From the NCBI GenBank assembly GCA_028283625.1, contig JAPWKG010000006.1, positions 1 to 64,000 of the forward strand: 64,000 nucleotides of DNA, in the 5' to 3' direction. The position numbers and the translations under genes were made by a program. The notes below the pieces were generated by a model, which worked only from the letters and a program-made list of their open reading frames with translations, had not been told where the DNA came from and did no database searches. Position 1 is the stretch's first letter. Each line of letters starts with the position of its first letter. Below, piece after piece: positions 1-8,110 of the stretch. This DNA is from Acidobacteriaceae bacterium. GTDB lineage: Bacteria; Acidobacteriota; Terriglobia; Terriglobales; Acidobacteriaceae.

Positions 1-396
1 CCGAGAGCCTGGCGCAGAAAATGAAACCACGAGGAGACGCACCATCGGCGTCATGGCCAGAAGCATCGCAGGAATCATCGTGAGAAGCGTGAGCCCCAGC
101 ACGATCGCCCAGGGAGAACTCACATCCTGCTTGGCGCTGAACACACCAAAAAGATCCTCCTGCTTGCCCGTCGTCTCCGCGCTCTTCTTCTCCTGCAGCA
201 CACGCTCCCCCTGAGCCTTGGGCTGAGCATTCTTCAAGTTGATCCTCTTCTGCTCAACATGAGAGCTTCGAGGAGAGGATGTCGCGTTGTGGTTTACCCA
301 AAACGGTTGTTGGTAGCCCTGAGCTTCTGCCATTGCTTGTCCAAGAACACTCAGAACGATAAGCAACAGCACCAGATAAAGACACGATCGTTTCAC
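1..396 (-). CDS. fliP: FliP, flagellar export gate subunit (partial, apparent frameshift at the window edge)
   Basis: FliP forms the export gate of the flagellar type III system with FliQ and FliR in the inner membrane. The GTG start at 396 overlaps the fliO stop (GTGA). A signal peptide (about residues 1-23) is followed by a polar linker of about 60 residues and then the first conserved FliP membrane segment, with PAMLLAMTPMVRLLVV matching the family pattern PAxLLxMTxxxR. The next family motif, HFLRQALG, is present at bases 1-23 but in a different frame: two bases are missing relative to the expected VVFHFLRQALG. The gene runs off the window, so the rest cannot be checked. It may be a pseudogene, a sequencing error or a recoding site. 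The identity is well supported; intactness is not. Confidence 0.8.
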   Translation of the reverse strand, partial: MKRSCLYLVLLLIVLSVLGQAMAEAQGYQQPFWVNHNATSSPRSSHVEQKRINLKNAQPKAQGERVLQEKKSAETTGKQEDLFGVFSAKQDVSSPWAIVLGLTLLTMIPAMLLAMTPMVRLLVVSFSAPGSR

Positions 397-623
397 AAAC
401 TCTCTCGTTCCTCAGAAAAGCCACCGCATGACTCCGTAATGGGCACAAGTTGAGTAACGCCATTGGCTCCGTAGCCTACGAGAAACTCCTGTCCATGAGC
501 AGAAACCAATGCAAGACAATTTCTTCCTCCAAGGCTGATCGTCGCATTGAGCCGGAGCATGCGCTTTTGCCCCGAGGAATCGATCCGGAGTGAACGTCCG
601 ATGCGATACAACATCTCCTTCAT
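393..623 (-). CDS. fliO: FliO-like protein, short form without a membrane segment
   Basis: A 76-residue protein lying directly before fliP, the standard fliO position. The core (about residues 18-53: RMLRLNATISLGG, then ALVSAHGQEFLVGYGANGV) fits the small beta-rich domain of FliO, which helps assemble the FliP export gate. FliO normally has one N-terminal transmembrane helix; none is visible here. I chose the ATG at 623 because AAGGGAG sits 5 nt upstream; a GTG at 641 would add only six residues and no helix. The stop overlaps the fliP start by four bases. Assignment rests on weak sequence similarity plus gene order. Confidence 0.65.
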   Translation of the reverse strand: MKEMLYRIGRSLRIDSSGQKRMLRLNATISLGGRNCLALVSAHGQEFLVGYGANGVTQLVPITESCGGFSEERESL

Positions 624-665
624 CGCTTCTCCCTTTCTCACGTATGCAATCGCGGCCGATCTCTC

Positions 666-977
666 CTACCCAAGACGAGTCAACCGCGCTGCCATCACTT
701 CATCCACTACCGCAAACTCGCACCAGCTCAAGGGGACCTCTTGTGCATACAAGGGAACCTCTTCGGCCGCAGGCCAGTCACTACACAACAAGGCTCCCGG
801 CCGTAAGCCACGCAACGTCCGCAACGTTACGCGTTGTAGCGGAATCCGAACGCGCATCGACACATTCAGCTGCTGCAGCACAGGCCATTTCTCATTGCTC
901 TCAAAAGCGCCTGCAAGTAGCTCGGGAGTTCCCAGCTCAGGCACCGTGGCAACCAGTTTGTGCGTCGCCGTGCTCAT
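666..977 (-). CDS. fliN: FliN-like flagellar switch protein (SpoA domain)
   Basis: 103 residues. Residues about 38-100 form a SpoA (surface presentation of antigens) domain: MRVRIPLQRVTLRTLRGL, a Pro-Gly turn, then strands ending in EFAVVDEVMAARLTRLG. FliN builds the C-ring at the base of the motor with FliG and FliM and binds the export ATPase complex. The ATG overlaps the fliL stop (ATGA), so translation is probably coupled. FliM, which normally sits between fliL and fliN and also ends in a SpoA domain, is absent. This protein is too short to include the FliM middle domain, so FliN is the better name. Confidence 0.8.
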   Translation of the reverse strand: MSTATHKLVATVPELGTPELLAGAFESNEKWPVLQQLNVSMRVRIPLQRVTLRTLRGLRPGALLCSDWPAAEEVPLYAQEVPLSWCEFAVVDEVMAARLTRLG

Positions 978-1501
978 CGCTGCACCAGAAAATCCGTAAA
1001 GTACACCGCTTCTACCTGCATCTTTAACTTGTCTTTCAATGCAGCGGCAATCTCTGTACGCAGCTGTTCTTTTCCGCTTGGCGCTAACAGCTCTGCAGCA
1101 TGTTTTCTACCAAGAATCTCCAGGATCACGTCTCTCACAGCCGCATTGTCCTGCCCGGCGTTCTCCTGCTTGCTCTTCGTCTTCTCATTCGTATCAATAG
1201 CTTCCGCCAGAACCACGCTCAAACGCAGGTAGCTATGCGCATCATCATCTGCAAGATTCACGAGCATTGGTTCCAGCGCAACATTCGTCGTCGCGACAGG
1301 CGCCGGCTTCTCCACTAGAACGGTGACATTCGACGGGCTTCCGGTCAGAAGCTTTCCATGCTTTGCTAAATACAGCATCGTGGCCGAACTTCCTGCAGCG
1401 GCAACCACCGCAGTGAGGACGCACAGAAGAAGCAGAGGCAACAGCGGAAGCTTTGCCGTAGGCGTTTTTGCGGACAACTCGGGAAACCCAGTGCTTGCCA
1501 T
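974..1501 (-). CDS. fliL: FliL, flagellar basal-body-associated protein
   Basis: A 175-residue single-pass membrane protein. A short cytoplasmic N-terminus is followed by a membrane helix (about residues 18-42, LPLLPLLLLCVLTAVV) and a periplasmic FliL domain with the typical LEPMLVNLADDDAHSYLRLSVVL stretch and a C-terminal VEAVYFTDFLVQ. FliL surrounds the stator units and supports torque. I chose the ATG at 1501 because a sigma-54 promoter core lies at 1513-1528, which excludes longer reading-frame extensions from the transcript. That promoter predicts transcription starting within a base or two of this ATG. The gene overlaps fliN by four bases. Confidence 0.88.
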   Translation of the reverse strand: MASTGFPELSAKTPTAKLPLLPLLLLCVLTAVVAAAGSSATMLYLAKHGKLLTGSPSNVTVLVEKPAPVATTNVALEPMLVNLADDDAHSYLRLSVVLAEAIDTNEKTKSKQENAGQDNAAVRDVILEILGRKHAAELLAPSGKEQLRTEIAAALKDKLKMQVEAVYFTDFLVQR

Positions 1502-1512
1502 GCCCAGCTTGT

Positions 1513-1528
1513 CGCAACCACTGTGCCA
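1513..1528 (-). promoter_or_regulatory. Sigma-54 (RpoN) promoter core for fliL-fliN-fliO-fliP
   Basis: The minus strand reads TGGCAC, five bases, TTGCG. The GG and GC doublets are exactly ten bases apart, as in the -24/-12 consensus. It lies between the flgE terminator and fliL. The predicted start of transcription is about base 1502, next to the fliL ATG. The sigma-54 activator gene at 11163-12479 in the same locus fits this reading. Confidence 0.75.
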
Positions 1529-1564
1529 AACTGCAGCACAGAACATAAGCTGCGCTTAAAACTT

Positions 1565-1593
1565 CACGGCGCCTTCTTGTAGAAAGCGCCGTG
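1565..1593 (-). terminator. Hairpin terminator after flgE
   Basis: An inverted repeat with arms CACGGCGC and GCGCCGTG, extended inward by a paired TTCT/AGAA after one mismatch, followed on the minus strand by GAAGTTTT. It separates the flgB-flgE block from fliL. Confidence 0.7.
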
Positions 1594-1610
1594 CCAGGCT
1601 ACAGCCGAAG

Positions 1611-2837
1611 CTAACGAATCAGGTTGATGGTTTCCTGTGCAATCGTGTCAAAGGTGGTAACGGTTTTTGAATTGGCCTCAAACGCCCTCTGCGCAACAAT
1701 CAGGTTAGAAAACTCGGTGGAGATGTCTACGTTAGATCCCTCTAACGCATCGTCTTCCAACTGGCCACGCCCTCCCGTACCCGCTCCTCCGATAACGGCC
1801 TCTCCTGAGGCTGCTGTGGTCATATAGGCGTTATCACCAACCCGCGTCAGTCCTTGCACATTGGCTACGTTCGCCAGAGCGACCATCGCGATTGCTTCGG
1901 TCTGACCGTTGGAGAACTGAGCGGATACCGTACCGTCACTCGCAATCGTGAAGCCCGTGTAGGTCCCACTTTCATAGCCATCCTGCGTCGTGGTGGCTAC
2001 AGCTGAGGCCGATGACGTCTGCGATACCGTAGCATTCCCTGCGGCATCGTTCAGATTCCAGTTGAAGCTCAGATCGGATGCTCCATCCGAAAGTCCGCTG
2101 AAGGAAATCCCGGAGATCGATCCTGACGGCGAGACCAGATTGCCTGAAGAATCAAAGGTCAACGTACCGGTTGTGTTCGACGAACCGGTCGACTCCCCCG
2201 AGGGCAGGCTGACCGAATAGCTCCACTCATTCTGATCGGTCTTGGTAAAGGTAACAGTTGCCGTGTGGCTCGTACCCAGCGAGTCGTAAAGCTTGATCGA
2301 TGATGAGAACTCTGTCCCCGTCGAAGCATCTGAGTTCAGATTCATGCTCATCGTAATATTGCTCGTCGCTTTTGCAGCCTGCGTCTCTCCGGTCGGCAAC
2401 GTAATAGAGCCCAAGGGACCACTCACAGAGGCAACGCCATTGACAGCCTGGTAGCCCATGAGCGGCAAACCATCCTCCGTCTGCAGCATGCCAGCGTTGC
2501 TAAGTTCAAAGTTTCCTGCCCGGGTAAGCTCTTGCGTTCCATTGTTGTCGATAACAAAGAACCCGTTGCCTTGAATTGCAAGGTCGGCAGCGTCGCTGGT
2601 CGTGCTGATCGTTCCCTGCCCAAAGTCGGTCTGAGTTCCTGAAACTCGAACACCCAGTCCCTGCTGCAGCGGATTTCCTGATCCCGACGAGCCAACCTGC
2701 TGATAAAAAAGATCGGAAAAGGTAGTGCTTTGCAGCTTGTATGCGGTTGTATTCAGATTGGCAAGGTTGTTACCAATCGTGTTGAGCGCCTGGCTTTGAG
2801 CGCGCAATCCGGTGAGAGCGATTGAAAATGATCCCAT
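1611..2837 (-). CDS. flgE: FlgE, flagellar hook protein
   Basis: 408 residues, a normal length for a hook protein. The N-terminus (MGSFSIALTGLRAQSQ, then ALNTIGNNLANLNTTAYK) is the signature of the rod/hook/HAP family, and the C-terminus (VDISTEFSNLIVAQRAFEANSK, ending TINLI) is the matching helix that pairs with it. The middle is rich in Ser, Thr and Gly, as expected for the D1/D2 hook domains. It follows flgD by 28 bases and ends just before a terminator. Exported by the flagellar type III system. Confidence 0.93.
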   Translation of the reverse strand: MGSFSIALTGLRAQSQALNTIGNNLANLNTTAYKLQSTTFSDLFYQQVGSSGSGNPLQQGLGVRVSGTQTDFGQGTISTTSDAADLAIQGNGFFVIDNNGTQELTRAGNFELSNAGMLQTEDGLPLMGYQAVNGVASVSGPLGSITLPTGETQAAKATSNITMSMNLNSDASTGTEFSSSIKLYDSLGTSHTATVTFTKTDQNEWSYSVSLPSGESTGSSNTTGTLTFDSSGNLVSPSGSISGISFSGLSDGASDLSFNWNLNDAAGNATVSQTSSASAVATTTQDGYESGTYTGFTIASDGTVSAQFSNGQTEAIAMVALANVANVQGLTRVGDNAYMTTAASGEAVIGGAGTGGRGQLEDDALEGSNVDISTEFSNLIVAQRAFEANSKTVTTFDTIAQETINLIR

Positions 2838-2865
2838 ACTTCTCCTCCAATGGCGTTATGAGCTC

Positions 2866-3195
2866 TTAGCTATTCGGATTGCCGCCAAGATCCTCGTTGA
2901 TTTGAATCAACTGCTGAAGACTGTTCACTCCGACAAGCTGCTGCACATACTCCTGCGGATCGGTTGGATTCGTAGGATCCTGATTCTGCAACTCACTCAC
3001 CAGCAGCGTAAGAAAGTCCGCTCCTGTGATGTTGCCCACATCACCCGAGCTCGAAGAAGAAGTCGAGCTCGAGCTGGACGAAGTGCTTACACTTGCAGTT
3101 TTTTTTTGTTGCGACAGCGTTACCGCGGAGTTCGCTGATTGCAACAAATCCGAAGCAGACATCTTTTGCAAACCAATTGCTTGCGTATGCGTCAT
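2866..3195 (-). CDS. flgD: FlgD, hook-capping/assembly protein, short form
   Basis: 109 residues, about half the usual FlgD length. The conserved part is near the C-terminus (about residues 58-96): ADFLTLLVSELQNQDPTNP followed by EYVQQLVGVNSLQQ, the standard hook-scaffold signature. The usual C-terminal FlgD domains (Ig-like and tudor-like) are missing; the gene stops at NEDLGGNPNS. A serine-rich linker (about residues 37-52) precedes the core. It lies between fliK and flgE, as in many flagellar operons. It caps the growing hook while FlgE polymerises. Confidence 0.88.
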   Translation of the reverse strand: MTHTQAIGLQKMSASDLLQSANSAVTLSQQKKTASVSTSSSSSSTSSSSSGDVGNITGADFLTLLVSELQNQDPTNPTDPQEYVQQLVGVNSLQQLIQINEDLGGNPNS

Positions 3196-3216
3196 GTGCT
3201 CCTCTTTCCTGATGAT

Positions 3217-4608
3217 TTACACCCTTACACTGAGCCAGCTTCCTGAAGTTGCAAGCGCTGTGCCAGAAGAGCTGTCGGGAAATAATGAAGCTCTTAGAGA
3301 GCCTTCTTCGCCTTCCAGAGACGTTCTTCTCTGAAGCGTTGTAGCCTCTTGTCGCTTCTCCTCTTTACCGTCGCTCTCTCGTTTCTGGGAGTCGCCTTGC
3401 GTCCATTGACTCAACGAAGAGGAGCTGCTCCCCTGCCCGCCACTCGACATACCCGAGGAGGACGAGGCTTCGATGACCAAATGCTGTACCGGCGTACGTT
3501 GCTCCGCCAGATAAGTCGACAGCTCGCTACGATGCTGCTTGATTTCAGCAACTGCGGTTTCAGAACCCGAAACCCAGGCCCGTATTTCGTCATGCTCACC
3601 GATGGACGCCTTGACACGAACAGTTCCCAGCTCCCCGCTACTCACAGCGATTTCAAGCTGATTGGAGGACCGCACCTCTACACTTTGCACCGTCGGCAAC
3701 GAGGCGACATCTGACGTCGCGTTTAGAGCACTGTCTCCCAGAACGCTCGCAGCCCTCTCCGTATGCGGTTCCGCTTTACTCACAGGCGCCGCTATCGCAG
3801 ACAACGCCGAGAGGCTAGCTTCTACAGGAGAATCTTTAGCGCTCCTCTCGACTGCGGGAACGCTTTCAGAAAAGGAAACACTCTTTCCCACGTCAGACGT
3901 TGTATCACTTCGAGATGCCTCTTTATCTTCCGCCGCCGAAACCGGAACATCCGCGTGCGCAGTTTTTGTTTTGCTTAGAGATCCTGAAACCGTCTTGATC
4001 GAGCCCACCTTCTTAGGCTCATCCGTGCTGGCAATCTTCTCCTGTGCATCATCCGGAAGCATTGCGGCAACAATCGTTGGAGCTACGACACTCGTAGTCA
4101 TCGCAACAGAACCCGTGGAGGCAACCTCAACCTGAGCAGGAACAACAGACGAACTCACCGCTCCAGTCGCACCCTCATCTATTTTTCCGGGTTTGCTGAT
4201 TTCATCTTTTCCTTCATGGGACGCTTTGGCGCGTTTTGGCTCCGTCGTCTCTTTCTTACTCTCTTTCGAGGAAGCAATGGCCTCAGGCGCGAGACTCAAC
4301 TCGGCCCCGACAGCAGGCGCTGCAACGATCAAACTATCCTTCGATGCAGGACTGCTCTTCTTCCCTTGATCTGACGGCACCGCCTGCGCAACCTGAACTT
4401 CAGGGGCGCTTTCTACCTGCACTGGTTCTTCTGCCGAGATGTTCTTAACAGCATCCCCAAGCAACGAAGAAAAGTCCTCTTTGCCCGTTGCAGGATGAGC
4501 TGAGGACAAGGCCGCAAGATCAGCCATGGTTTTCGGGGTCGCAGAGATGTTTCCAGAAACCGTTGGGCGCACTTGAGAAGCAATCGCTTTCATCGTGCAA
4601 AAAGACAT
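3217..4608 (-). CDS. fliK: FliK, flagellar hook-length control protein
   Basis: 463 residues. Long, disordered and rich in Ala, Ser, Lys and Glu up to about residue 310, then a folded C-terminal segment (SSNQLEIAVSSGELGTVRVKASI through the AVAEIKQHRSELSTYLAEQ stretch) that matches the hook-length control domain. FliK is exported as a molecular ruler and switches export specificity through FlhB. The position between fliJ and flgD supports the call. The start could be Met1 or Met6 (4593); neither has a clear Shine-Dalgarno sequence. N-terminal composition is repetitive and would align poorly. Confidence 0.85.
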   Translation of the reverse strand: MSFCTMKAIASQVRPTVSGNISATPKTMADLAALSSAHPATGKEDFSSLLGDAVKNISAEEPVQVESAPEVQVAQAVPSDQGKKSSPASKDSLIVAAPAVGAELSLAPEAIASSKESKKETTEPKRAKASHEGKDEISKPGKIDEGATGAVSSSVVPAQVEVASTGSVAMTTSVVAPTIVAAMLPDDAQEKIASTDEPKKVGSIKTVSGSLSKTKTAHADVPVSAAEDKEASRSDTTSDVGKSVSFSESVPAVERSAKDSPVEASLSALSAIAAPVSKAEPHTERAASVLGDSALNATSDVASLPTVQSVEVRSSNQLEIAVSSGELGTVRVKASIGEHDEIRAWVSGSETAVAEIKQHRSELSTYLAEQRTPVQHLVIEASSSSGMSSGGQGSSSSSLSQWTQGDSQKRESDGKEEKRQEATTLQRRTSLEGEEGSLRASLFPDSSSGTALATSGSWLSVRV

Positions 4609-4634
4609 GCAGTCGGTGCGCCGATCAAAACGTC

Positions 4635-5105
4635 TTACGATAAATCTTCTCTGAGAAATATCTCCTTCTGTGCTCGTCTCTCACGAACAAGAAAGCGGTC
4701 GTCACTCTCAGCCTGGCTTTTTTTCTCCGCAACCAGCATCGCTTCACGCTCATACTGCTCCATGAGTGTCTTCGCCTGTTCCGCCTTCTTCCACTCCGCC
4801 TTCCAGTTCGCCTCTGCCTCCTGGACTCCTTGTTTCGCGCTCGCAATCTTTGCCTCTAACACGCCAGCTTCTACCAGGAGCACCTCCGCTACAGACGTCT
4901 CAGCTCGCCACATCCCATCGCACGCTGCAGCCAACGCATCGTTCCCTTCCTCCACACGCGTTTGATAGCACGATCTAATCCCCTCAAACTGTTCAACAAA
5001 CTGCTGGTACTGCATCCTTGCCTTCGCAAAGAACAGCTCTGCGATTCCGAGTTGCGTCTCACGCAGCTTCTGGATTCTGCGCATCTTCATCAGCCTCTCG
5101 CTCAT
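4635..5105 (-). CDS. fliJ: FliJ, flagellar export chaperone-escort protein
   Basis: 156 residues, almost wholly helical and charged, with heptad spacing of an antiparallel coiled coil (RRIQKLRETQLGIAELFFAKA at the N-terminus, then long Glu/Lys/Ala stretches). FliJ fits in the centre of the FliI ATPase ring and links it to the export gate. The start overlaps the fliI stop by four bases. The family is weakly conserved, so gene order after fliI carries much of the evidence. Confidence 0.82.
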   Translation of the reverse strand: MSERLMKMRRIQKLRETQLGIAELFFAKARMQYQQFVEQFEGIRSCYQTRVEEGNDALAAACDGMWRAETSVAEVLLVEAGVLEAKIASAKQGVQEAEANWKAEWKKAEQAKTLMEQYEREAMLVAEKKSQAESDDRFLVRERRAQKEIFLREDLS

Positions 5106-6415
5106 AGCGCAAGCGCCTCCAGCATCGCGACACTCTCGGCGAACGAAGGAGCCTCTTCAGATCGCTGCTGCAGATATGCCTTCAAAGCGGGCAATGCAGC
5201 CATCGCCCGATCCAGCTCAGGGTCGCTTCCTGCAGCATAAGCACCCAACCGTATTAGATCTTCCGAACGCTTGTAGCTTGCGAGTAGACGTCGAGCGAGC
5301 ATTGCTTTCTCACGATGCTCCGTGCTGCTCACTGCAGGCATCAAGCGGCTCAAAGAATCCAGAATCTGTATCGGCGGATACCATCCCTGCGACGCCAGTT
5401 CACGCGAGAGCACAACATGCCCATCCAACAAAGAACGCACGGAGTCCACAATCGGATCCTGCTGATCATCCCCTTCCATCAGCACGGTGTAGAACGCCGT
5501 AATACTTCCACGCTCGAAGCGCCCAGCCCGTTCCACTAATTTCGCCAGATGTGCAAACACGCTCGGCGTATAGCCTTTCGTCGCAGGAGGCTCTCCAGCC
5601 GCTAACCCTACCTCACGAGCGGCCATGGCATAGCGCGTCAAGGAATCGACAACAAGCAACACATCATTGCCTTGCGCTGCATAGAACTCTGCTGCGGCTG
5701 TCGCAGCCTGCGCCGCACGCATTCTCCGCAACGGTGACTCATCTGCAGTGGAAACGAACACTACCGCGCGCGCGAGCCCCTCTTCTCCCAAAGCGTCTTC
5801 CAAAAACTCGCGCACCTCTCGTCCACGCTCCCCGATCAACCCGACCACGATCACATCCGCCGACGTGCTCCTCGTCATCATGCCAATCAGCGTGCTTTTC
5901 CCTACTCCCGACCCGCCAAACAAACCAACTCGCTGCCCCCGGCCTACCGTCAGCATCCCATCAATCGCGCGAACGCCCGTACTCAGAGGCTCCTGAATGC
6001 GTACTCGGCGCATCGCCTCACGCGAGGGTCTATCCAACGGCACACGTTCCAACATAGAAAGTGGCCCCAACACATCAAGAGGCTTGGCCTCTGCATCCAA
6101 AACGCGCCCAAGCATCTGTTGCCCGAGCACGATCTCAGGCCCCGTTCCACTCGCAAAGACAACATCGCCAGAACGAATCCCATGCGAGGTCACCATCGGC
6201 ATCAGCAAAATGTTTGAGCCGCGAAAGCCGACAACCTCAGCGCTGCACGGCACGCCCCCGGCTCCCGCTATGCGACAAACCTCTCCCATGGCGCACGGCG
6301 GCCCTTCAGAAACCAGTAGCTGGGAAGTTGCCTCAACAATGCGGCCCTGCCACTGCCACGCAGGATACGTCTCCACATACGAGAGAAACGCCTGCAAATG
6401 ACTAAGCTGCGTCAT
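5102..6415 (-). CDS. fliI: FliI, flagellum-specific ATPase
   Basis: 437 residues, typical for FliI. Walker A is GGSGVGKST at about residues 167-175. Further on are IVVGLIGERGREVREFLED and VVDSLTRYAMAAREVGLA (Walker B), then the GEPPATKGYTPSVFA segment typical of the F1-like type III ATPase family. It powers unfolding and export of flagellar subunits as a hexamer under FliH control. The ATG at 6415 forms an ATGA overlap with the fliH stop. A longer open frame upstream exists but overlaps fliH and lacks family similarity. Confidence 0.95.
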   Translation of the reverse strand: MTQLSHLQAFLSYVETYPAWQWQGRIVEATSQLLVSEGPPCAMGEVCRIAGAGGVPCSAEVVGFRGSNILLMPMVTSHGIRSGDVVFASGTGPEIVLGQQMLGRVLDAEAKPLDVLGPLSMLERVPLDRPSREAMRRVRIQEPLSTGVRAIDGMLTVGRGQRVGLFGGSGVGKSTLIGMMTRSTSADVIVVGLIGERGREVREFLEDALGEEGLARAVVFVSTADESPLRRMRAAQAATAAAEFYAAQGNDVLLVVDSLTRYAMAAREVGLAAGEPPATKGYTPSVFAHLAKLVERAGRFERGSITAFYTVLMEGDDQQDPIVDSVRSLLDGHVVLSRELASQGWYPPIQILDSLSRLMPAVSSTEHREKAMLARRLLASYKRSEDLIRLGAYAAGSDPELDRAMAALPALKAYLQQRSEEAPSFAESVAMLEALAL

Positions 6416-7053
6416 GCTGCCGGTCTCTTCGATAACAGATCGCAAAAGCCGCGTTCTATCTCCGCCAGCTGAGCATGAACTCCTAACTGCGCCATACCGT
6501 TCGGAAGTCGAAGATTCAATTCGCCGGATTCCAGATCCTCTTTCCCCTCCACCTGGAGAGAACCATTTTTCATCGCCTCTCTCCATCGAGCTGCATCGGC
6601 AGAGGGCACTTCTAAAACAACCGTTTCTTCCGTATTGATCTTTTCTAAAGCGGCATGAACGACACCCGTAAGTACCGTGGCGTCCATGGCAAGCTCACGA
6701 TGGAGAATCTGTGACGCAATCCCAAGCGCGAGCTGAACAATCTCCCTCTCCACATCAAGGAAGTAGCGATGTCGTGCTCTCTCAAACGCACTGACCCTCT
6801 CCTTGAGCGCGTCTTCATGCTCCTGCAGCTTTTCCTGAACGCGAAGCTCGAACTCCCGCTGAAGCTCTTCGTAAATCCGAACTCGTTCCTGAGCAATTCG
6901 TTCCTCATAGATCTGTTCGTTGAGAACTACCTGCGCAGGCGTATCGACCGGATGCTCTTCAACACTCTCTTGATCCTGCTCCGGCTCTCCCGAAAGGTCT
7001 TCAAAGGAAAGAGCCGTGATTGCAAGCGATATAGGCTCAGATGGCGTAATCAC
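6412..7053 (-). CDS. fliH: FliH, negative regulator of the FliI ATPase
   Basis: 213 residues. An acidic N-terminus is followed by a long Glu/Arg-rich helix (about residues 50-95, with ERIAQERVRIYEELQREFE) and a C-terminal domain (VEREIVQLALGIASQILHREL, later LRLPNGMAQLGVHA) that matches the V-type ATPase subunit E-like fold of FliH. FliH binds FliI and anchors it to the C-ring through FliN. Translation starts at GTG 7053 with GGAG upstream, inside the last codons of fliG (17-base overlap), and its stop overlaps fliI. Confidence 0.88.
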   Translation of the reverse strand: MITPSEPISLAITALSFEDLSGEPEQDQESVEEHPVDTPAQVVLNEQIYEERIAQERVRIYEELQREFELRVQEKLQEHEDALKERVSAFERARHRYFLDVEREIVQLALGIASQILHRELAMDATVLTGVVHAALEKINTEETVVLEVPSADAARWREAMKNGSLQVEGKEDLESGELNLRLPNGMAQLGVHAQLAEIERGFCDLLSKRPAA

Positions 7054-8110
7054 TATCGCTCTCCATTCTCAAAACGATTTTGCCGTCTGCTTCCAGGCTG
7101 CGAGCCACCGCAAGCAACTCCTGCTGCGCCGCAGTCACATCCTTACCGCGAACTGGGCCCATCGCTTCCATATCTTCTTCCAGCATCTCGACCGCTCGCG
7201 TACTCATCGACTTGCACAGATGAGCCCGCACATTTTCTCTCGATCCCTTCAACGCCGTCGCAAGCACCCTCTTGTCCACAGCGGCAAGAATCTCTCGAAT
7301 ACTGTTCTGTTGCACCGTAAGCAGATCATCAAAGGTAAACATCAGATCGCGGATACCAATCGCCAGCTTTGGCTCCGACTGCTCAATGCTCTCCAGAATC
7401 GAGCGGCTCGCATTCTGATCCATGCGGTTGAGCAGCTCCGCGACCGACTTGAATCCTGAGTAAGACCTGCGTCCGCTCGAACCAAGGGAATCCATCCTCT
7501 TGGCCAGTACCAGCGCGACCTTTGAAACCATCTCCGGAGAGAACTGTCTCATCTCCGCCAGGCGTCTCACCGTTTCAACTCGAAGTTGTGGCTTCAACGA
7601 CATCAGAAGAATCGAGCCTTTTTGAGGCTCCAGATGAGCCAGCACCAAAGCAATCGTCTGCGGATGCTCGTTCTCCAGAAATTTGCTGAGCTGTTGCGGA
7701 TCCATCTCTCGCAGCACCGCAATATCGCCGGAATTTCTCTCCTGCATCTGCAGCACCTCCTGCAGCAGCTCATGAGCGCGCTCTGCACCGAACGCTTCGG
7801 TCAATACCCGTTGCGCATAGTCCTTGCCTCCGCGCACCATGTATTGCTGCGTCTCAAGCAAGCCATAGAACTCTGTAACGACCTGAGTCAGCAGCGGTGC
7901 CGGAACCTCTCCCATCCGCGTGATCTCTTCCGTTACACGCTGCACCTCACGCTCTCCCAGAGACTGAATCAGAATCTTCGCCAGCTCATCTCCCACAGCG
8001 ATCAGAAGGATCGCCGCCTTGCGAATGCCTGGCAACTCGGAAGCTTGAAACCCTGCATCCACGGGCAAAAGCAGCGGCTGCAAAGAGGACGTCGGTGTTT
8101 GCGTCATCAT
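7037..8110 (-). CDS. fliG: FliG, flagellar motor switch protein
   Basis: 357 residues. An N-terminal FliF-binding domain (LPGIRKAAILLIAVGDELAK) is followed by the middle domain (LSKFLENEHPQTIALVLAHL, the EHPQ motif) and the torque-generating C-terminal domain (MFTFDDLLTVQQNSIREIL, later MLEEDMEAMGPVRGKDV). All three domains are present at normal length. FliG joins the MS-ring to the rest of the C-ring and contacts the stator. I chose the ATG at 8110, which overlaps the fliF stop as ATGA; the next codon is also ATG. Confidence 0.95.
   Translation of the reverse strand: MMTQTPTSSLQPLLLPVDAGFQASELPGIRKAAILLIAVGDELAKILIQSLGEREVQRVTEEITRMGEVPAPLLTQVVTEFYGLLETQQYMVRGGKDYAQRVLTEAFGAERAHELLQEVLQMQERNSGDIAVLREMDPQQLSKFLENEHPQTIALVLAHLEPQKGSILLMSLKPQLRVETVRRLAEMRQFSPEMVSKVALVLAKRMDSLGSSGRRSYSGFKSVAELLNRMDQNASRSILESIEQSEPKLAIGIRDLMFTFDDLLTVQQNSIREILAAVDKRVLATALKGSRENVRAHLCKSMSTRAVEMLEEDMEAMGPVRGKDVTAAQQELLAVARSLEADGKIVLRMESDSDYAI

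Noticed and set aside
3102-3109. Poly-T run in flgD as a slippage site
   Set aside because: It encodes lysines in frame and both neighbouring segments stay in the FlgD frame; no evidence of a shift.
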